A DNA stretch of 39,264 bases from Methanobacteriota archaeon (GCA_002722615.1 PBMQ01000004.1:1-39264); one strand, 5' to 3'. Shown: positions 10,094-19,623, counted from the stretch's first letter. Notes: a model not told the origin generated them from the letters alone. Program-made: numbers and translations.

Positions 10094-12378
10094 TCCTCTT
10101 CAAGGATGGATGCTTCTGAAGTGGAGAGGGAAACCTCGATCCATTTTGATGTAGGCGTGTTGGAGATGTGGGCTGTAGATTCTAACGGAACAAGCTCATT
10201 GGCTTCTGGAAAATAGGCTGCAAGATTGCCACGAGGAATCTCATATGGTACAACAATCCAGTTGTTTGATTCTCTAATCGTGCCGTTAAAATGACTCTTC
10301 ATGTGGACAATATCTCTTGTCTTCAAATTCCGTTCTGACATATCCAAGGCATTCATGAATACAATTCGACGGTTACCATGAACACCGCGATATCTATCAT
10401 GTAATCCGTAAATTGTTGTATTGTATTGATCATGACTTCGTATCGTCATCAGGACAAAATGATTGCTTTCAACCTTAACATCGGGTAATGAATGCACGGT
10501 AAAAGAGGCTTTTCCACTATCTGTATCGAATTCACACGAATCCCGAGGTGGATTTGGTAGGAGAAATCCGTTAGGAGCACGAACGCGATGATTGTAATCG
10601 TCAAACCCATGGAGTGACCGCTCCATGAGGTCCCGAATATTATCATAGTTTCTCATATACTCTCGCCATGGCAATACGTCAGGGCACAAACGTACACCGA
10701 GTTGTGCTACAAGGAATGGTTCGCTAATGAGGTTAATTGAGACAGGTTTCGTGTTTCCCTTGGAACGATGAACAACTCCCATGGAATTCTCTACAGTAAC
10801 GAATTGTTCACCACTCTCCTGGATATCAATTTCGGTGCGGCCTAAAACTGGCAAAATTATTGCTGTCTTTCCTGTAATAAGATGGCTGCGATTCAATTTC
10901 GTGGATATCTGAACCGTCAAACCTACGTTCCGTAACCCACTTGCTGTCCTCCGAGTGTCAGGTGTTGCAGAAAGAAAATTTCCCCCCATAGAAATGAAAA
11001 CGTCAACGTTCCCTTGCTCCATTGCATGAATGGCATGAACTACATCATAACCGTGTTTTCGCGGAATTGAGAAATTCAATCCTTCCTCGAGTTTCTCTAT
11101 GAATGATTCTGATGGGGCTTCCCATATACCTACAGTACGATCGCCTTGAACATTGGAATGTCCACGGACAGGACATACACCCGCACCTTTACGTCCAATA
11201 TGTCCTCCTAACAAAAGTAAATTTACGACTTCTTGGATAACTGCTACACCGTTACGATGCTGGGTTAAGCCCATAGCCCAGCAGGCAATGGTAGCGTTGG
11301 ATTCATCGCAGTAGGAAGCGATTTCTTCAATAATGGCACGTTCAATTCCAGAGTCGTGAACGATTTGGTCCCATGTATGGTTTTCAAGGGATTCACGGAA
11401 CTTATCGAAACCAATGGTTTTGGTATCAATAAATGATCTATCGAGCGTTCCTGACTCAAGCAGGATTTTCATGATACCTTTGAGGAGTGCTGCATCACCA
11501 CCGATTCGCACAGGTACGAAAATATCAGCAAGCTGTGTTGTTTGAAAATCAGCATTCATGTAGTCTTGAGGATGCTTGAATCGTTGCAAACCTGTTTCAG
11601 GAAGAGGATTGATACTGATAATTTTGGCACCTTTCTTTTTTGCGTCCCGTAAAGCTGTAAGCATGCGAGGATGATTCGTCCCTGGATTTTGTCCAATAAC
11701 GAGGATAAGGTCTGCATGATTGAAATCATCTAAATGAACTGTTCCTTTACCGATACCGATAGTCTGCGTTAGAGCTTTACCGCTTGATTCATGGCACATG
11801 TTCGAGCAATCCGGCATATTATTGGAACCGAGTGCTCGTACCAATGCCTGATAGAGAAATGCTGCTTCGTTGGAAGTTCGACCTGAGGTATAGTAAACGC
11901 CTCGTTCTGGATGATTCATCGTTTGTATGTGTTCTGAAATCAAATCAAATGCGTCATCCCAATCAATAGGTTGATAGTGATTAGAGCCTGATTTACGTAT
12001 CATTGGTTGAGCAATTCTTCCCTGGCTATTCAACCAAAAATCCGATTGTTCCAAAAGATCTGAAATAGGATGTTTTTGAAAAAAAGAGGCATTCACCTTT
12101 GCTTTCATAGCCTCATCGGCAACAGCTTTAGCACCATTTTCACAAAATTCGAAAGAGGTACGATGTTCAGGATCAGGCCATGCACATCCAGGACAATCAA
12201 AACCTTCTTTCTGATTGACCATCAGAAGTGTGCGCACAGTTTTTGTGAGTCCCATTTTACGTATACCGTGATTCAACGAAGAAACTGCTGCTGGGATTCC
12301 TGCAGCCGTTGTTTTGACTTTGGAGAGGCGTAAACCTGCTGTGTCAGGAGGCGTAGTGCCATCTCGCATCTCCTTCAT
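10090..12378 (-). CDS. FdhF/YdeP-family molybdopterin oxidoreductase
   Basis: CPGCAWPDP near the N-terminus, YYTSGRTSNEAAFLYQ, NMCHESSG, GQNPGTNHPRM, C-terminal molybdopterin dinucleotide-binding region; adjacent to fdhD. Confidence 0.88.
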   Translation of the reverse strand: MKEMRDGTTPPDTAGLRLSKVKTTAAGIPAAVSSLNHGIRKMGLTKTVRTLLMVNQKEGFDCPGCAWPDPEHRTSFEFCENGAKAVADEAMKAKVNASFFQKHPISDLLEQSDFWLNSQGRIAQPMIRKSGSNHYQPIDWDDAFDLISEHIQTMNHPERGVYYTSGRTSNEAAFLYQALVRALGSNNMPDCSNMCHESSGKALTQTIGIGKGTVHLDDFNHADLILVIGQNPGTNHPRMLTALRDAKKKGAKIISINPLPETGLQRFKHPQDYMNADFQTTQLADIFVPVRIGGDAALLKGIMKILLESGTLDRSFIDTKTIGFDKFRESLENHTWDQIVHDSGIERAIIEEIASYCDESNATIACWAMGLTQHRNGVAVIQEVVNLLLLGGHIGRKGAGVCPVRGHSNVQGDRTVGIWEAPSESFIEKLEEGLNFSIPRKHGYDVVHAIHAMEQGNVDVFISMGGNFLSATPDTRRTASGLRNVGLTVQISTKLNRSHLITGKTAIILPVLGRTEIDIQESGEQFVTVENSMGVVHRSKGNTKPVSINLISEPFLVAQLGVRLCPDVLPWREYMRNYDNIRDLMERSLHGFDDYNHRVRAPNGFLLPNPPRDSCEFDTDSGKASFTVHSLPDVKVESNHFVLMTIRSHDQYNTTIYGLHDRYRGVHGNRRIVFMNALDMSERNLKTRDIVHMKSHFNGTIRESNNWIVVPYEIPRGNLAAYFPEANELVPLESTAHISNTPTSKWIEVSLSTSEASILEEE

Positions 12379-12426
12379 GATGCGTGCAAATCAATCAATC
12401 TCATGAATGCTTGGAGGGAATCCAAC

Positions 12427-13236
12427 TCAATAACCTACTTTCCATGCACCTTTATTGCTCACGAATCCATAGAGAGTAATCTGATGTTCACGTGCAAGTT
12501 GGACGGCGGCACTAGAAAATGCACCAAAGGAAGCTATAGCCGGAATACCTGTACGTACAGCCTTGGCTACAATATCCCATCCACACCGGCCTGAAAGTAA
12601 TAACATCGAGTTTCCAAATGAATCAAAACTAGAGCAAATCGCTTTTCCAATTGTTTTGTCTACTGCATTATGTCTACCAATATCCTCGGCAACAAATTCA
12701 ACAGTACCGTCCTGAGTACGTAGTGCGGAACCGTGGCAACCCCCACTTTCTTTGAAAAGAATCATATTTTGTGTGAGCTCATCCAAAGAAATTTGAATTT
12801 TTTCAAGTGAAAAATTGCCTTGTCCATGGCCATCAAAATCTGTAATAATACCGTTGACAAGAAGATCCGGATGATTGCATGCCCCGCAAGAAGATGTAAC
12901 AATGCCGCTACGTATAGGCTGTGTGCAAATTGAATCATAATGAACGACGTGATGTTTGTCAAATGAATGCTCAAATTGATTTATTGATGGTACTTCATCA
13001 ACGTAACCCTCTGAAACGAGGTGACCCATATGCAATTCGATGAGATCGATTGGTGTTGCTAGCAGAGTTGTATGGCAGTAAATATTACCATTGTTGTTGA
13101 TCGCTGTTAATTGAATTGCAAATTCTTCAACAACAGTTTCTTTTCTTATTTCAACACCAGAATCCGAAAGGCGTTGAAGTGGTAAATTTGTTCGACCATT
13201 ACTCACGTCCTTCCACCTCAATGTCAAAGAATTCAA
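12427..13236 (-). CDS. fdhD: Formate dehydrogenase accessory sulfurtransferase FdhD
   Basis: SSCGACN (FdhD CxxC), 'ALRTQDGTVEFVAEDIGRHNAVDK', 'LLLSGRCGWDIVAKA'. A GTG start at 13206 is an alternative. Confidence 0.93.
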   Translation of the reverse strand: MNSLTLRWKDVSNGRTNLPLQRLSDSGVEIRKETVVEEFAIQLTAINNNGNIYCHTTLLATPIDLIELHMGHLVSEGYVDEVPSINQFEHSFDKHHVVHYDSICTQPIRSGIVTSSCGACNHPDLLVNGIITDFDGHGQGNFSLEKIQISLDELTQNMILFKESGGCHGSALRTQDGTVEFVAEDIGRHNAVDKTIGKAICSSFDSFGNSMLLLSGRCGWDIVAKAVRTGIPAIASFGAFSSAAVQLAREHQITLYGFVSNKGAWKVGY

Positions 13237-13741
13237 ACTGTAGCGCTACAAGTTCTGCTGAACTTTTGGCATTTCCATAGGCCTCCAATGGCTCATGATT
13301 GAGTTCCAAGAATCGTTCACCCCATCGAAATTTACTCAGTAGTCCTCGAGCTTGGTCGATTCTACCCATCAAATAGAGGGATGCTGCTAATGCCTCCACA
13401 GTTGAGAGTTTTCCAGGCTTGCCCCAATTGACAGGGTTTGCTGCAAGTAGCAATGGCAACATACGTGGTTGTAGTCGTGTTTTTCTCATGACATGTTCAA
13501 CAGAACTCTCAATTTGGGCCCATGAACAATCGAGTCCAACTAATGACCCCTTTTGTTCGAATATATCTCGATCTTCAGGACCGAGGACCTTGCCACACAA
13601 CGGTTCTAAAATAATGCCCTTTCTAGGCAATCGTCTGAAATCCTTGTGAAGTCTCAGTAACCGATCTTTTGATGCGCGAACTGCAGTATTCTTTTTGGGA
13701 TCATCTTGTGCAAGCCAGATGGCATGTACTGGAATGTCCAT
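13199..13741 (-). CDS. tsr3: Tsr3/DUF367 family rRNA aminocarboxypropyltransferase
   Basis: 'HAIWLAQDDPKKNTA', 'LEPLCGKVLGPEDRDI', 'GLDCSWAQIE', 'LPLLLAANPVNWGKPGKLSTVEALAASLYLMG'. Start taken at the internal ATG (MDIPVHAIWL); the ORF extends to 13774. Confidence 0.9.
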   Translation of the reverse strand: MDIPVHAIWLAQDDPKKNTAVRASKDRLLRLHKDFRRLPRKGIILEPLCGKVLGPEDRDIFEQKGSLVGLDCSWAQIESSVEHVMRKTRLQPRMLPLLLAANPVNWGKPGKLSTVEALAASLYLMGRIDQARGLLSKFRWGERFLELNHEPLEAYGNAKSSAELVALQFEFFDIEVEGRE

Positions 13742-13745
13742 GCTT

Positions 13746-14237
13746 TCACCGCAAATCTTTGAGATAATCTCCAATGGTCATTCCACGGCTGTTAGCACTA
13801 TTACCAATCATGGATTGATGTTCTCCACTCGACTCAACCATGAGTTCAATTCCAAGAATCATTTCGAACTTACGCACTACGGAATCAGTCGGTGCTTTCC
13901 CCGATTCTGCAGATTTGATGACATTGATGGTTTCAGCCATTCGCTGTCCGAGTTGTGCTTGTGACCAGCCTTTTGATTGACGACCATTGATAATTCTGCG
14001 TGAAAAATCGTCTGCTAGTTCTTTTTCAGATTTATTCATGATATTGTTTTTCCGAAATGTAGGCTGTGTTGGTTTTCCTGAGGGAGTTCTACGAGCGCGT
14101 GCTAGACCAGGAGCCTCTTGTTTTGGCTCAAGATTCATTTGTGCAACGCATTTCTGACAGATGGCTAACATTGCTTTGTTCACTCGATGTTCTCGAATTG
14201 AGACCTTTGTGGCTCCACATAACTCGCAATCTCCCAT
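13746..14237 (-). CDS. mbf1: Archaeal multiprotein bridging factor 1 (Zn ribbon + HTH)
   Basis: MGDCELCG...ICQKC zinc ribbon followed by an XRE-type HTH (GWSQAQLGQRMAETINVIKSAESGKAPTDSVVRKFEMILG). Likely start at internal ATG 14237; the ORF extends to 14333. Confidence 0.88.
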   Translation of the reverse strand: MGDCELCGATKVSIREHRVNKAMLAICQKCVAQMNLEPKQEAPGLARARRTPSGKPTQPTFRKNNIMNKSEKELADDFSRRIINGRQSKGWSQAQLGQRMAETINVIKSAESGKAPTDSVVRKFEMILGIELMVESSGEHQSMIGNSANSRGMTIGDYLKDLR

Positions 14238-14267
14238 CGTATCCCCAATGTCCCCTCTTGGTGATAT

Positions 14268-14321
14268 TTGATGAACCCTTCGCCGTTGTAAACAATTCTT
14301 TACGATGAGTTGATGAACCCT
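14268..14321. repeat. Direct repeat TTGATGAACCCT x2, 42-bp period, between mbf1 and pan
   Basis: Exact 12-bp copies at 14268-14279 and 14310-14321. Confidence 0.85.
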
Positions 14322-14336
14322 AGGCCCGAGCAATAG

Positions 14337-15566
14337 ATGATTGGCATGGGTAGTGAAGTTGAGCGGAATTCAGATTCTGTAAAAAACCATCGAGAGGATG
14401 AATTTCAGAAACTCGAACAAGATTACCGCCAGTTGCAGGAACAGACCCAAGAATTGATCAGTGAGCGAACGCATATCGAATCTGAACTTCGTAACATCAA
14501 AAAGCAAGCAGGTCGCCTTGAAGAAGAGGTTCGACATTTGCGCGCACCTCCTCTGATTGTAGGAACATTACAAGACGTACTTGATCCAGAGCGTGCAATT
14601 GTCCGCTCATCGAATGGCACGGTATTCCAAGTATCGCTCAACCAACGAATTGAACCGGATCTTCTCAAACCTGGGACACGTGTCGCCCTGAACCAGGATT
14701 CACTATCCCTCGTTGAAATTCTTCATGATGCATGGGACCCAATTGTTAGTGGTTCTGAAATGGTAGAGAAGCCCGACATCACGTACGACATGGTAGCTGG
14801 GCTTGATGAAGAGATACTCTCGGTAAGAGAAGCAATTGAGCTTCCGTTAACAAAGCCACATTTGTTTACCAAGGTTGGTATCAAACCTCCAAAAGGTGTT
14901 CTTCTCGTTGGCCCTCCTGGTTGCGGTAAAACGTTACTAGCAAAAGCAGTAGCCCACCACACGAATGCAACCTTTATTCGAATGGTAGGTTCTGAACTTG
15001 CTCAGAAATACATCGGAGAAGGTGGCAGGCTAGTACGCGAATTGTTTTCATTGGCAAAAGATAAATCGCCCTCAATCATTTTCCTCGATGAAATTGATGC
15101 GATTGGAGCCAAAAGGCTTGATGGATCAACAAGCGGTGACAGAGAAGTCCAGCGCACGTTGATGCAATTGCTTGCTGAATTGGATGGATTTGATGAATTG
15201 GAACACGTCAAAATAATTGCTGCAACCAATCGACCAGATATCTTAGATGATGCACTTTTACGCCCAGGTCGTTTTGATAGAATTATTGAAATACCAATTC
15301 CTGAGGAAGAATCCCGTAACGCTATCTTGAGCCTCCATCTTTCTACTATGAATACAAAAAATGTGCGTATCAAAGCCATGGCCAAGGCCACGGAAGGATA
15401 CAGTGGTGCCGAACTCAAAGCAACTTGTGTTGAAGCAGGAATGATCGCTATCCGTTCTGATCGAGATACTGTCTTGAATAGCGATGTTGTACTTGCAATT
15501 GAACGATTGAACAAGAAGAAATCGAAATCTGGAAATACATCTTCTCCTGAAGGTTTGTATGGTTGA
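14337..15566 (+). CDS. pan: Proteasome-activating nucleotidase (PAN)
   Basis: N-terminal coiled coil, OB-like domain, Walker A GPPGCGKTLLAKAVAHHT, Walker B IIFLDEIDAIG, SRH AATNRPDILDDALLRPGRFDR, C-terminal HbYX-like 'LYG'. Confidence 0.95.
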   Translation: MIGMGSEVERNSDSVKNHREDEFQKLEQDYRQLQEQTQELISERTHIESELRNIKKQAGRLEEEVRHLRAPPLIVGTLQDVLDPERAIVRSSNGTVFQVSLNQRIEPDLLKPGTRVALNQDSLSLVEILHDAWDPIVSGSEMVEKPDITYDMVAGLDEEILSVREAIELPLTKPHLFTKVGIKPPKGVLLVGPPGCGKTLLAKAVAHHTNATFIRMVGSELAQKYIGEGGRLVRELFSLAKDKSPSIIFLDEIDAIGAKRLDGSTSGDREVQRTLMQLLAELDGFDELEHVKIIAATNRPDILDDALLRPGRFDRIIEIPIPEEESRNAILSLHLSTMNTKNVRIKAMAKATEGYSGAELKATCVEAGMIAIRSDRDTVLNSDVVLAIERLNKKKSKSGNTSSPEGLYG

Positions 15567-15605
15567 AAGGTGAATGTTCAAAGTCCGACGTGAGAAGCCT
15601 GCATC

Positions 15606-16646
15606 ATGTCAAGCGCCATTGTTGAGTGTGTTCCCAATATTTCCGAGGGCAGAGATATTGAAAAAATCAACAGAATTGTTGATGCTGCTAGAATCGAAGG
15701 TGTGAAAATTTTAGGGATAGAACCGGATCCTGATTATAATCGAACTGTGATTACGTTTGCAGGCCAGATTGATTCGGTGGAACAAGCGGCCATCAACCTT
15801 GTTTCAAAAGCCATCGAAGAAATCGATATGCGCAAGCATTCCGGTGAGCACCCGCGAATGGGATGTGTTGATGTTTGTCCTTTTATCCCAATTTCCAATA
15901 CAACCATGGATATTTGTGCAGAAATCGCAAAGCGTGTAGCAAAAACAATTGCAGAACTAGACGTACCAGTTTTTCTTTATGGATTTGCAGCGAAACATGA
16001 AGATCGTAAACTTCTATCGAAGTTACGGAAGGGAGAGTATGAAGGGTTAGAAGATCGTTTTAATGGAACTACAGATATCCATACAGAAACAACCCGATTA
16101 CCTGATCTCGGTGAGGTTATGTGGACAGATAAGGCTCAGAAAGCCGGAGGAATTACTATTGGTGCTCGAGATATTCTGCTGGCTTACAATGTGAATATCG
16201 ATGATTCTGACCCAGCAGTAGCGCAGCAAATCGGTTCGCTTGTACGCAGTTCAGGACGTTTGATTAAATCTTCAGAAGGAGGAGGAAAGTTCAGAACTGT
16301 TGGTTTGTTGAAACACGTCCAGGGTATGGGAGTTCCATTAGAATCGCACAACATAAGTCAAGTTTCCATGAACCTACAAAATTACAATGTTACGAATTTA
16401 CATCACGCATTTGACACAATCGATAGTCTATGCAAAAACATGGGTCGTGAAACAAAGGGAAGTGAATTGGTCGGATTGGTGCCCTTGAAGGCAATGCTTG
16501 ATGTAGGTCATTGGTATGTAGGCGAAGGGTTCAGTAATGAAGAATACATTACTGTTGCAATTGAACGATTAGGATTAAACTCAATTGGAGAATTCAATCC
16601 AAATGAACGGATTATAGAATTAGCACTGAAGGAGGGAGCGGTATGA
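15606..16646 (+). CDS. Glutamate formimidoyltransferase
   Basis: 'ECVPNISEGRD', 'DPDYNRTVITFAG', 'RKHSGEHPRMGCVDVCPFIPI', 'GARDILLAYNVNI'. Confidence 0.93.
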   Translation: MSSAIVECVPNISEGRDIEKINRIVDAARIEGVKILGIEPDPDYNRTVITFAGQIDSVEQAAINLVSKAIEEIDMRKHSGEHPRMGCVDVCPFIPISNTTMDICAEIAKRVAKTIAELDVPVFLYGFAAKHEDRKLLSKLRKGEYEGLEDRFNGTTDIHTETTRLPDLGEVMWTDKAQKAGGITIGARDILLAYNVNIDDSDPAVAQQIGSLVRSSGRLIKSSEGGGKFRTVGLLKHVQGMGVPLESHNISQVSMNLQNYNVTNLHHAFDTIDSLCKNMGRETKGSELVGLVPLKAMLDVGHWYVGEGFSNEEYITVAIERLGLNSIGEFNPNERIIELALKEGAV

Positions 16647-17275
16647 AATGGGCGGCGAAAACACTACGAGAATTTCAAGATGCATTAGCAAGCAGTGATC
16701 CCACTCCAGGAGGAGGCTCTGCAGCAGGGGTCGCATTGGGTCAAGCAGCTGCATTGGCTGTAATGGTGTCAGACCTCACCTTATCAAAAGCCTCGCTCAA
16801 AGAAGGGTGGAATATTTCAGAGAACGTGAAGAATGTCGCTATTCCACTTCTGGATGAAGGATTGGAACTTGCGACTCAAGATAGTGATGCATTTGATGCT
16901 GTAGTCACATCATTTCAACTTCCTAAAGCAACTGATGTTGAAAAGGCAGCCAGACGAGATTCAATTCGCTCTGCAACATTAGGTGCTGCAGAGGTACCAT
17001 TTCGAACTGCTACGAGGGCACTAAAACTGCTTGAACTCTTACCCGAACTCGCAGAAAAAGGCAACCCACATGCTGCATCCGATGTAGGTGTTGCGGGGTT
17101 ATTGGCTTCAGCAGCATTCAAGGGGGCAATCTTCAATGTAGACATTAATTTAGAATCTCTACCAGAATCGTATGGGGCAGAAATGAGAGAATCCTTGCCA
17201 GAAATGGTCGAAAAAGGACGTATATATTCACGGCAATGTATGGATGCAGTTCGTATGAGATTAACGGACCAATGA
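16643..17275 (+). CDS. Formimidoyltetrahydrofolate cyclodeaminase / methenyl-THF cyclohydrolase family
   Basis: 'PTPGGGSAAGVALGQAAALAVMVSDLT', 'GNPHAASDVGVAGLLASAAFKGA' typical of FTCD_C; ATGA overlap with the formimidoyltransferase. Confidence 0.92.
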   Translation: MKWAAKTLREFQDALASSDPTPGGGSAAGVALGQAAALAVMVSDLTLSKASLKEGWNISENVKNVAIPLLDEGLELATQDSDAFDAVVTSFQLPKATDVEKAARRDSIRSATLGAAEVPFRTATRALKLLELLPELAEKGNPHAASDVGVAGLLASAAFKGAIFNVDINLESLPESYGAEMRESLPEMVEKGRIYSRQCMDAVRMRLTDQ

Positions 17276-19504
17276 TCCCGAACCTATGTCACCATCAATG
17301 GTGACAAGGCAGACCGAGCCATTACCGTCATCTGCTGCAAGCATCATCCCTTCGCTGACGACACCGCGAAGTGGTCGTGGCTTGAGATTTGCAACGAAAA
17401 CAACAGTCTTGTTCAAAAGTTCTTCAGATGTGTAATGTTCCTTGATTCCTGCACAAATTGTTCTTCCTTCTTCTGAACCATCATCCAATTTAACAACGTA
17501 CAGACGATCTGCATTTGGATGGTCTTCTACGGTTAGAATTGTTCCAACGCGTAATTCAACCTTCATAAACGATTCAAAATCGAGGTATTCTATTCCTTCT
17601 GGCGCTTCGGTTTTCATGGTTTTCTTCTCCTTTTTTCCACCCTTAACTGAGTGGGTTACATCATTTGAATCCTCTGTATGTTCAACTAGGGATTGTTCTT
17701 CTTTGACAATTTCTTCAACATCTAAACGTTTGAAGAGAGGTTCGTATGTTGATAATGGTGTGGATACGGATGATGACCAATCGATGGCATCATCCCAATG
17801 ACTGTCGCATAGTTCAGTTTGAATCCCCAACATTTTCCATAACTTTTCCGCACTAAATGGCAAGAACGGTTGAGTAACAATTGAGAGATAACGACATATC
17901 CTCCATCCAAATGCCAATGAGGATAGTGATTCATTACGGCCAACAGCATCTGTTTCCGTTTTGAGATGCTTCCATGGCATTGCTGATTGAAGGAGTTGAT
18001 TTCCATGTTGTGCAGCAGTCATGGCTGTACGTAGAGCTTCCTTGTATCGATGTCTCTCCAAGGATACAGTCATATCTGAGTGGAGTTGTTCTAGAGTTGA
18101 ACAAAGTCCCTCATAGTATTGGAGAGCATCAAAATCTGGCAAAGACTCACCACCTGGAGTATCAGGTAATCGTGCTGCTAGGGACAAAACTCGATTGGCA
18201 AAATTTCCATATGTCGCAATAAGTTCATTGTTGATTCGATCCACAAATTCATTCCATGTAAAGTCAGTATCGTGAGATTCTGGCATGTTGATGCTGAGGT
18301 AATAGCGCAGCGTGTCAGGATCAAATCGTTGAAGGAATGATGGGAGCCAGATAGCATGTTTTCTTGACTTTGAAAATTGTCCCCCTCCTAACATAAGATA
18401 TTCCATGGCAGGAACGTTATCCTCCAATCGCAAATCACCACTTTCAGGCAGCATTACTGGGTCATCAGCGGTCTTTCCATTACGTATGTGGTTCAGTCCC
18501 ATGAGAATTGCGGGCCATATGACGGTATGGAATGGAACGTTATCTTTACCCAAGAAATAGTAATGACGTTGGTTTGATTCTTTTCGTTCGAGCCACCAAT
18601 TTTCCCACATGTTGCTTACAGCATACGATTCCGCCCAAATTTGTGAGCACGTAAGGTACCCTTGGACTGCTTCAAACCAAACATAAATGCACTTTCCATC
18701 CCAATCCGTACCCTCGAGTGGAACTTCTATACCCCACTCAAGATCTCTCGTAACTGCACGAGGACGAAGGCCCATATCGAGCCACTGTTTTGTCATTGCT
18801 CGAACGTTAGGTTTCCACACAGAATGATTGTTTTTTGCATGTTGTTCGAGTGCATTTTGGAATAAATCGAGGCGATAAAAGAGATGTTCAGTATCTCGAA
18901 TTTCCACATCCAATTCTGGATTCATTTTCGAAATTGGATTTTTTAGTTCCGACGATTCGTACGTTGCTCCACAGGAATCACATTGATCACCACGGGCACC
19001 ATCTGCTCCACATGACGGGCAAGTACCCTCAATGTAACGATCCGGAAGAAATCGCCCTCCTCCATCAGGGTGAACTTCGTAATATTGTTGCATCGTCCTG
19101 CGTTCAAAGAAACCTGCATCATAGAGTTGCTTGAAATTGTCTTGAACCTTCTGTTTATGCCGATAATCACTCGTTCTATTGAAAAGGGACCCTCCATACT
19201 CAACTCCACGTTTGTCTACATTAGGCAACCATGTACACCCTAAATCGAGCAATGCTTGAGCATTAATGGAATGGAATTGATCGACCACTTCTTGTGGTTC
19301 AATCCCGTCTTGTTCTGCTGTAACCGTAATTGGTGTTCCGTGTTCATCGGAACCCGAAACCATGAGGACACGGTTTCCTCGGGCTCGTTCGAAGCGTGCG
19401 TGGATGTCTGGTGGCAGGTAACATCCTGCAACGTGACCAAGGTGTAGCGGGCCATTCGCGTATGGCCATGCCACGCAAATTAGAACATCATCATTCCCCG
19501 CCAT
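17261..19504 (-). CDS. metG: Methionyl-tRNA synthetase with C-terminal tRNA-binding (EMAP-like) domain
   Basis: 'AWPYANGPLHLGHVAGCYLPPDI' HIGH region, zinc knuckles CPSCG/CDSCG, 'FSKSRKHAIW' KMSKS-like, C-terminal 'VELRVGTILTVEDHPNADRLYVVKLD'. Confidence 0.96.
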   Translation of the reverse strand: MAGNDDVLICVAWPYANGPLHLGHVAGCYLPPDIHARFERARGNRVLMVSGSDEHGTPITVTAEQDGIEPQEVVDQFHSINAQALLDLGCTWLPNVDKRGVEYGGSLFNRTSDYRHKQKVQDNFKQLYDAGFFERRTMQQYYEVHPDGGGRFLPDRYIEGTCPSCGADGARGDQCDSCGATYESSELKNPISKMNPELDVEIRDTEHLFYRLDLFQNALEQHAKNNHSVWKPNVRAMTKQWLDMGLRPRAVTRDLEWGIEVPLEGTDWDGKCIYVWFEAVQGYLTCSQIWAESYAVSNMWENWWLERKESNQRHYYFLGKDNVPFHTVIWPAILMGLNHIRNGKTADDPVMLPESGDLRLEDNVPAMEYLMLGGGQFSKSRKHAIWLPSFLQRFDPDTLRYYLSINMPESHDTDFTWNEFVDRINNELIATYGNFANRVLSLAARLPDTPGGESLPDFDALQYYEGLCSTLEQLHSDMTVSLERHRYKEALRTAMTAAQHGNQLLQSAMPWKHLKTETDAVGRNESLSSLAFGWRICRYLSIVTQPFLPFSAEKLWKMLGIQTELCDSHWDDAIDWSSSVSTPLSTYEPLFKRLDVEEIVKEEQSLVEHTEDSNDVTHSVKGGKKEKKTMKTEAPEGIEYLDFESFMKVELRVGTILTVEDHPNADRLYVVKLDDGSEEGRTICAGIKEHYTSEELLNKTVVFVANLKPRPLRGVVSEGMMLAADDGNGSVCLVTIDGDIGSGSLVR

Positions 19505-19522
19505 GATTACCGCTAATCGGCA

Positions 19523-19589
19523 TTGATTTTCAAATCAACCCTTTGGACCATCCCAAAACAACATTTTGAAGAAGAAGGACGTTTTGGGA
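19523..19589. repeat. Two inverted repeats between divergent metG and CNNM/CBS genes
   Basis: TTGATTT-TC-AAATCAA at 19523-19538; TCCCAAAAC (19551-19559) ... GTTTTGGGA (19581-19589). Confidence 0.85.
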
Positions 19590-19623
19590 CAAGTTATCCT
19601 ACGGACAGGAGTACAAGTTCATC

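Noticed and set aside
15002-15514. 170-aa minus-strand ORF
   Set aside because: Antisense to the PAN AAA domain; Ser-rich shadow translation.
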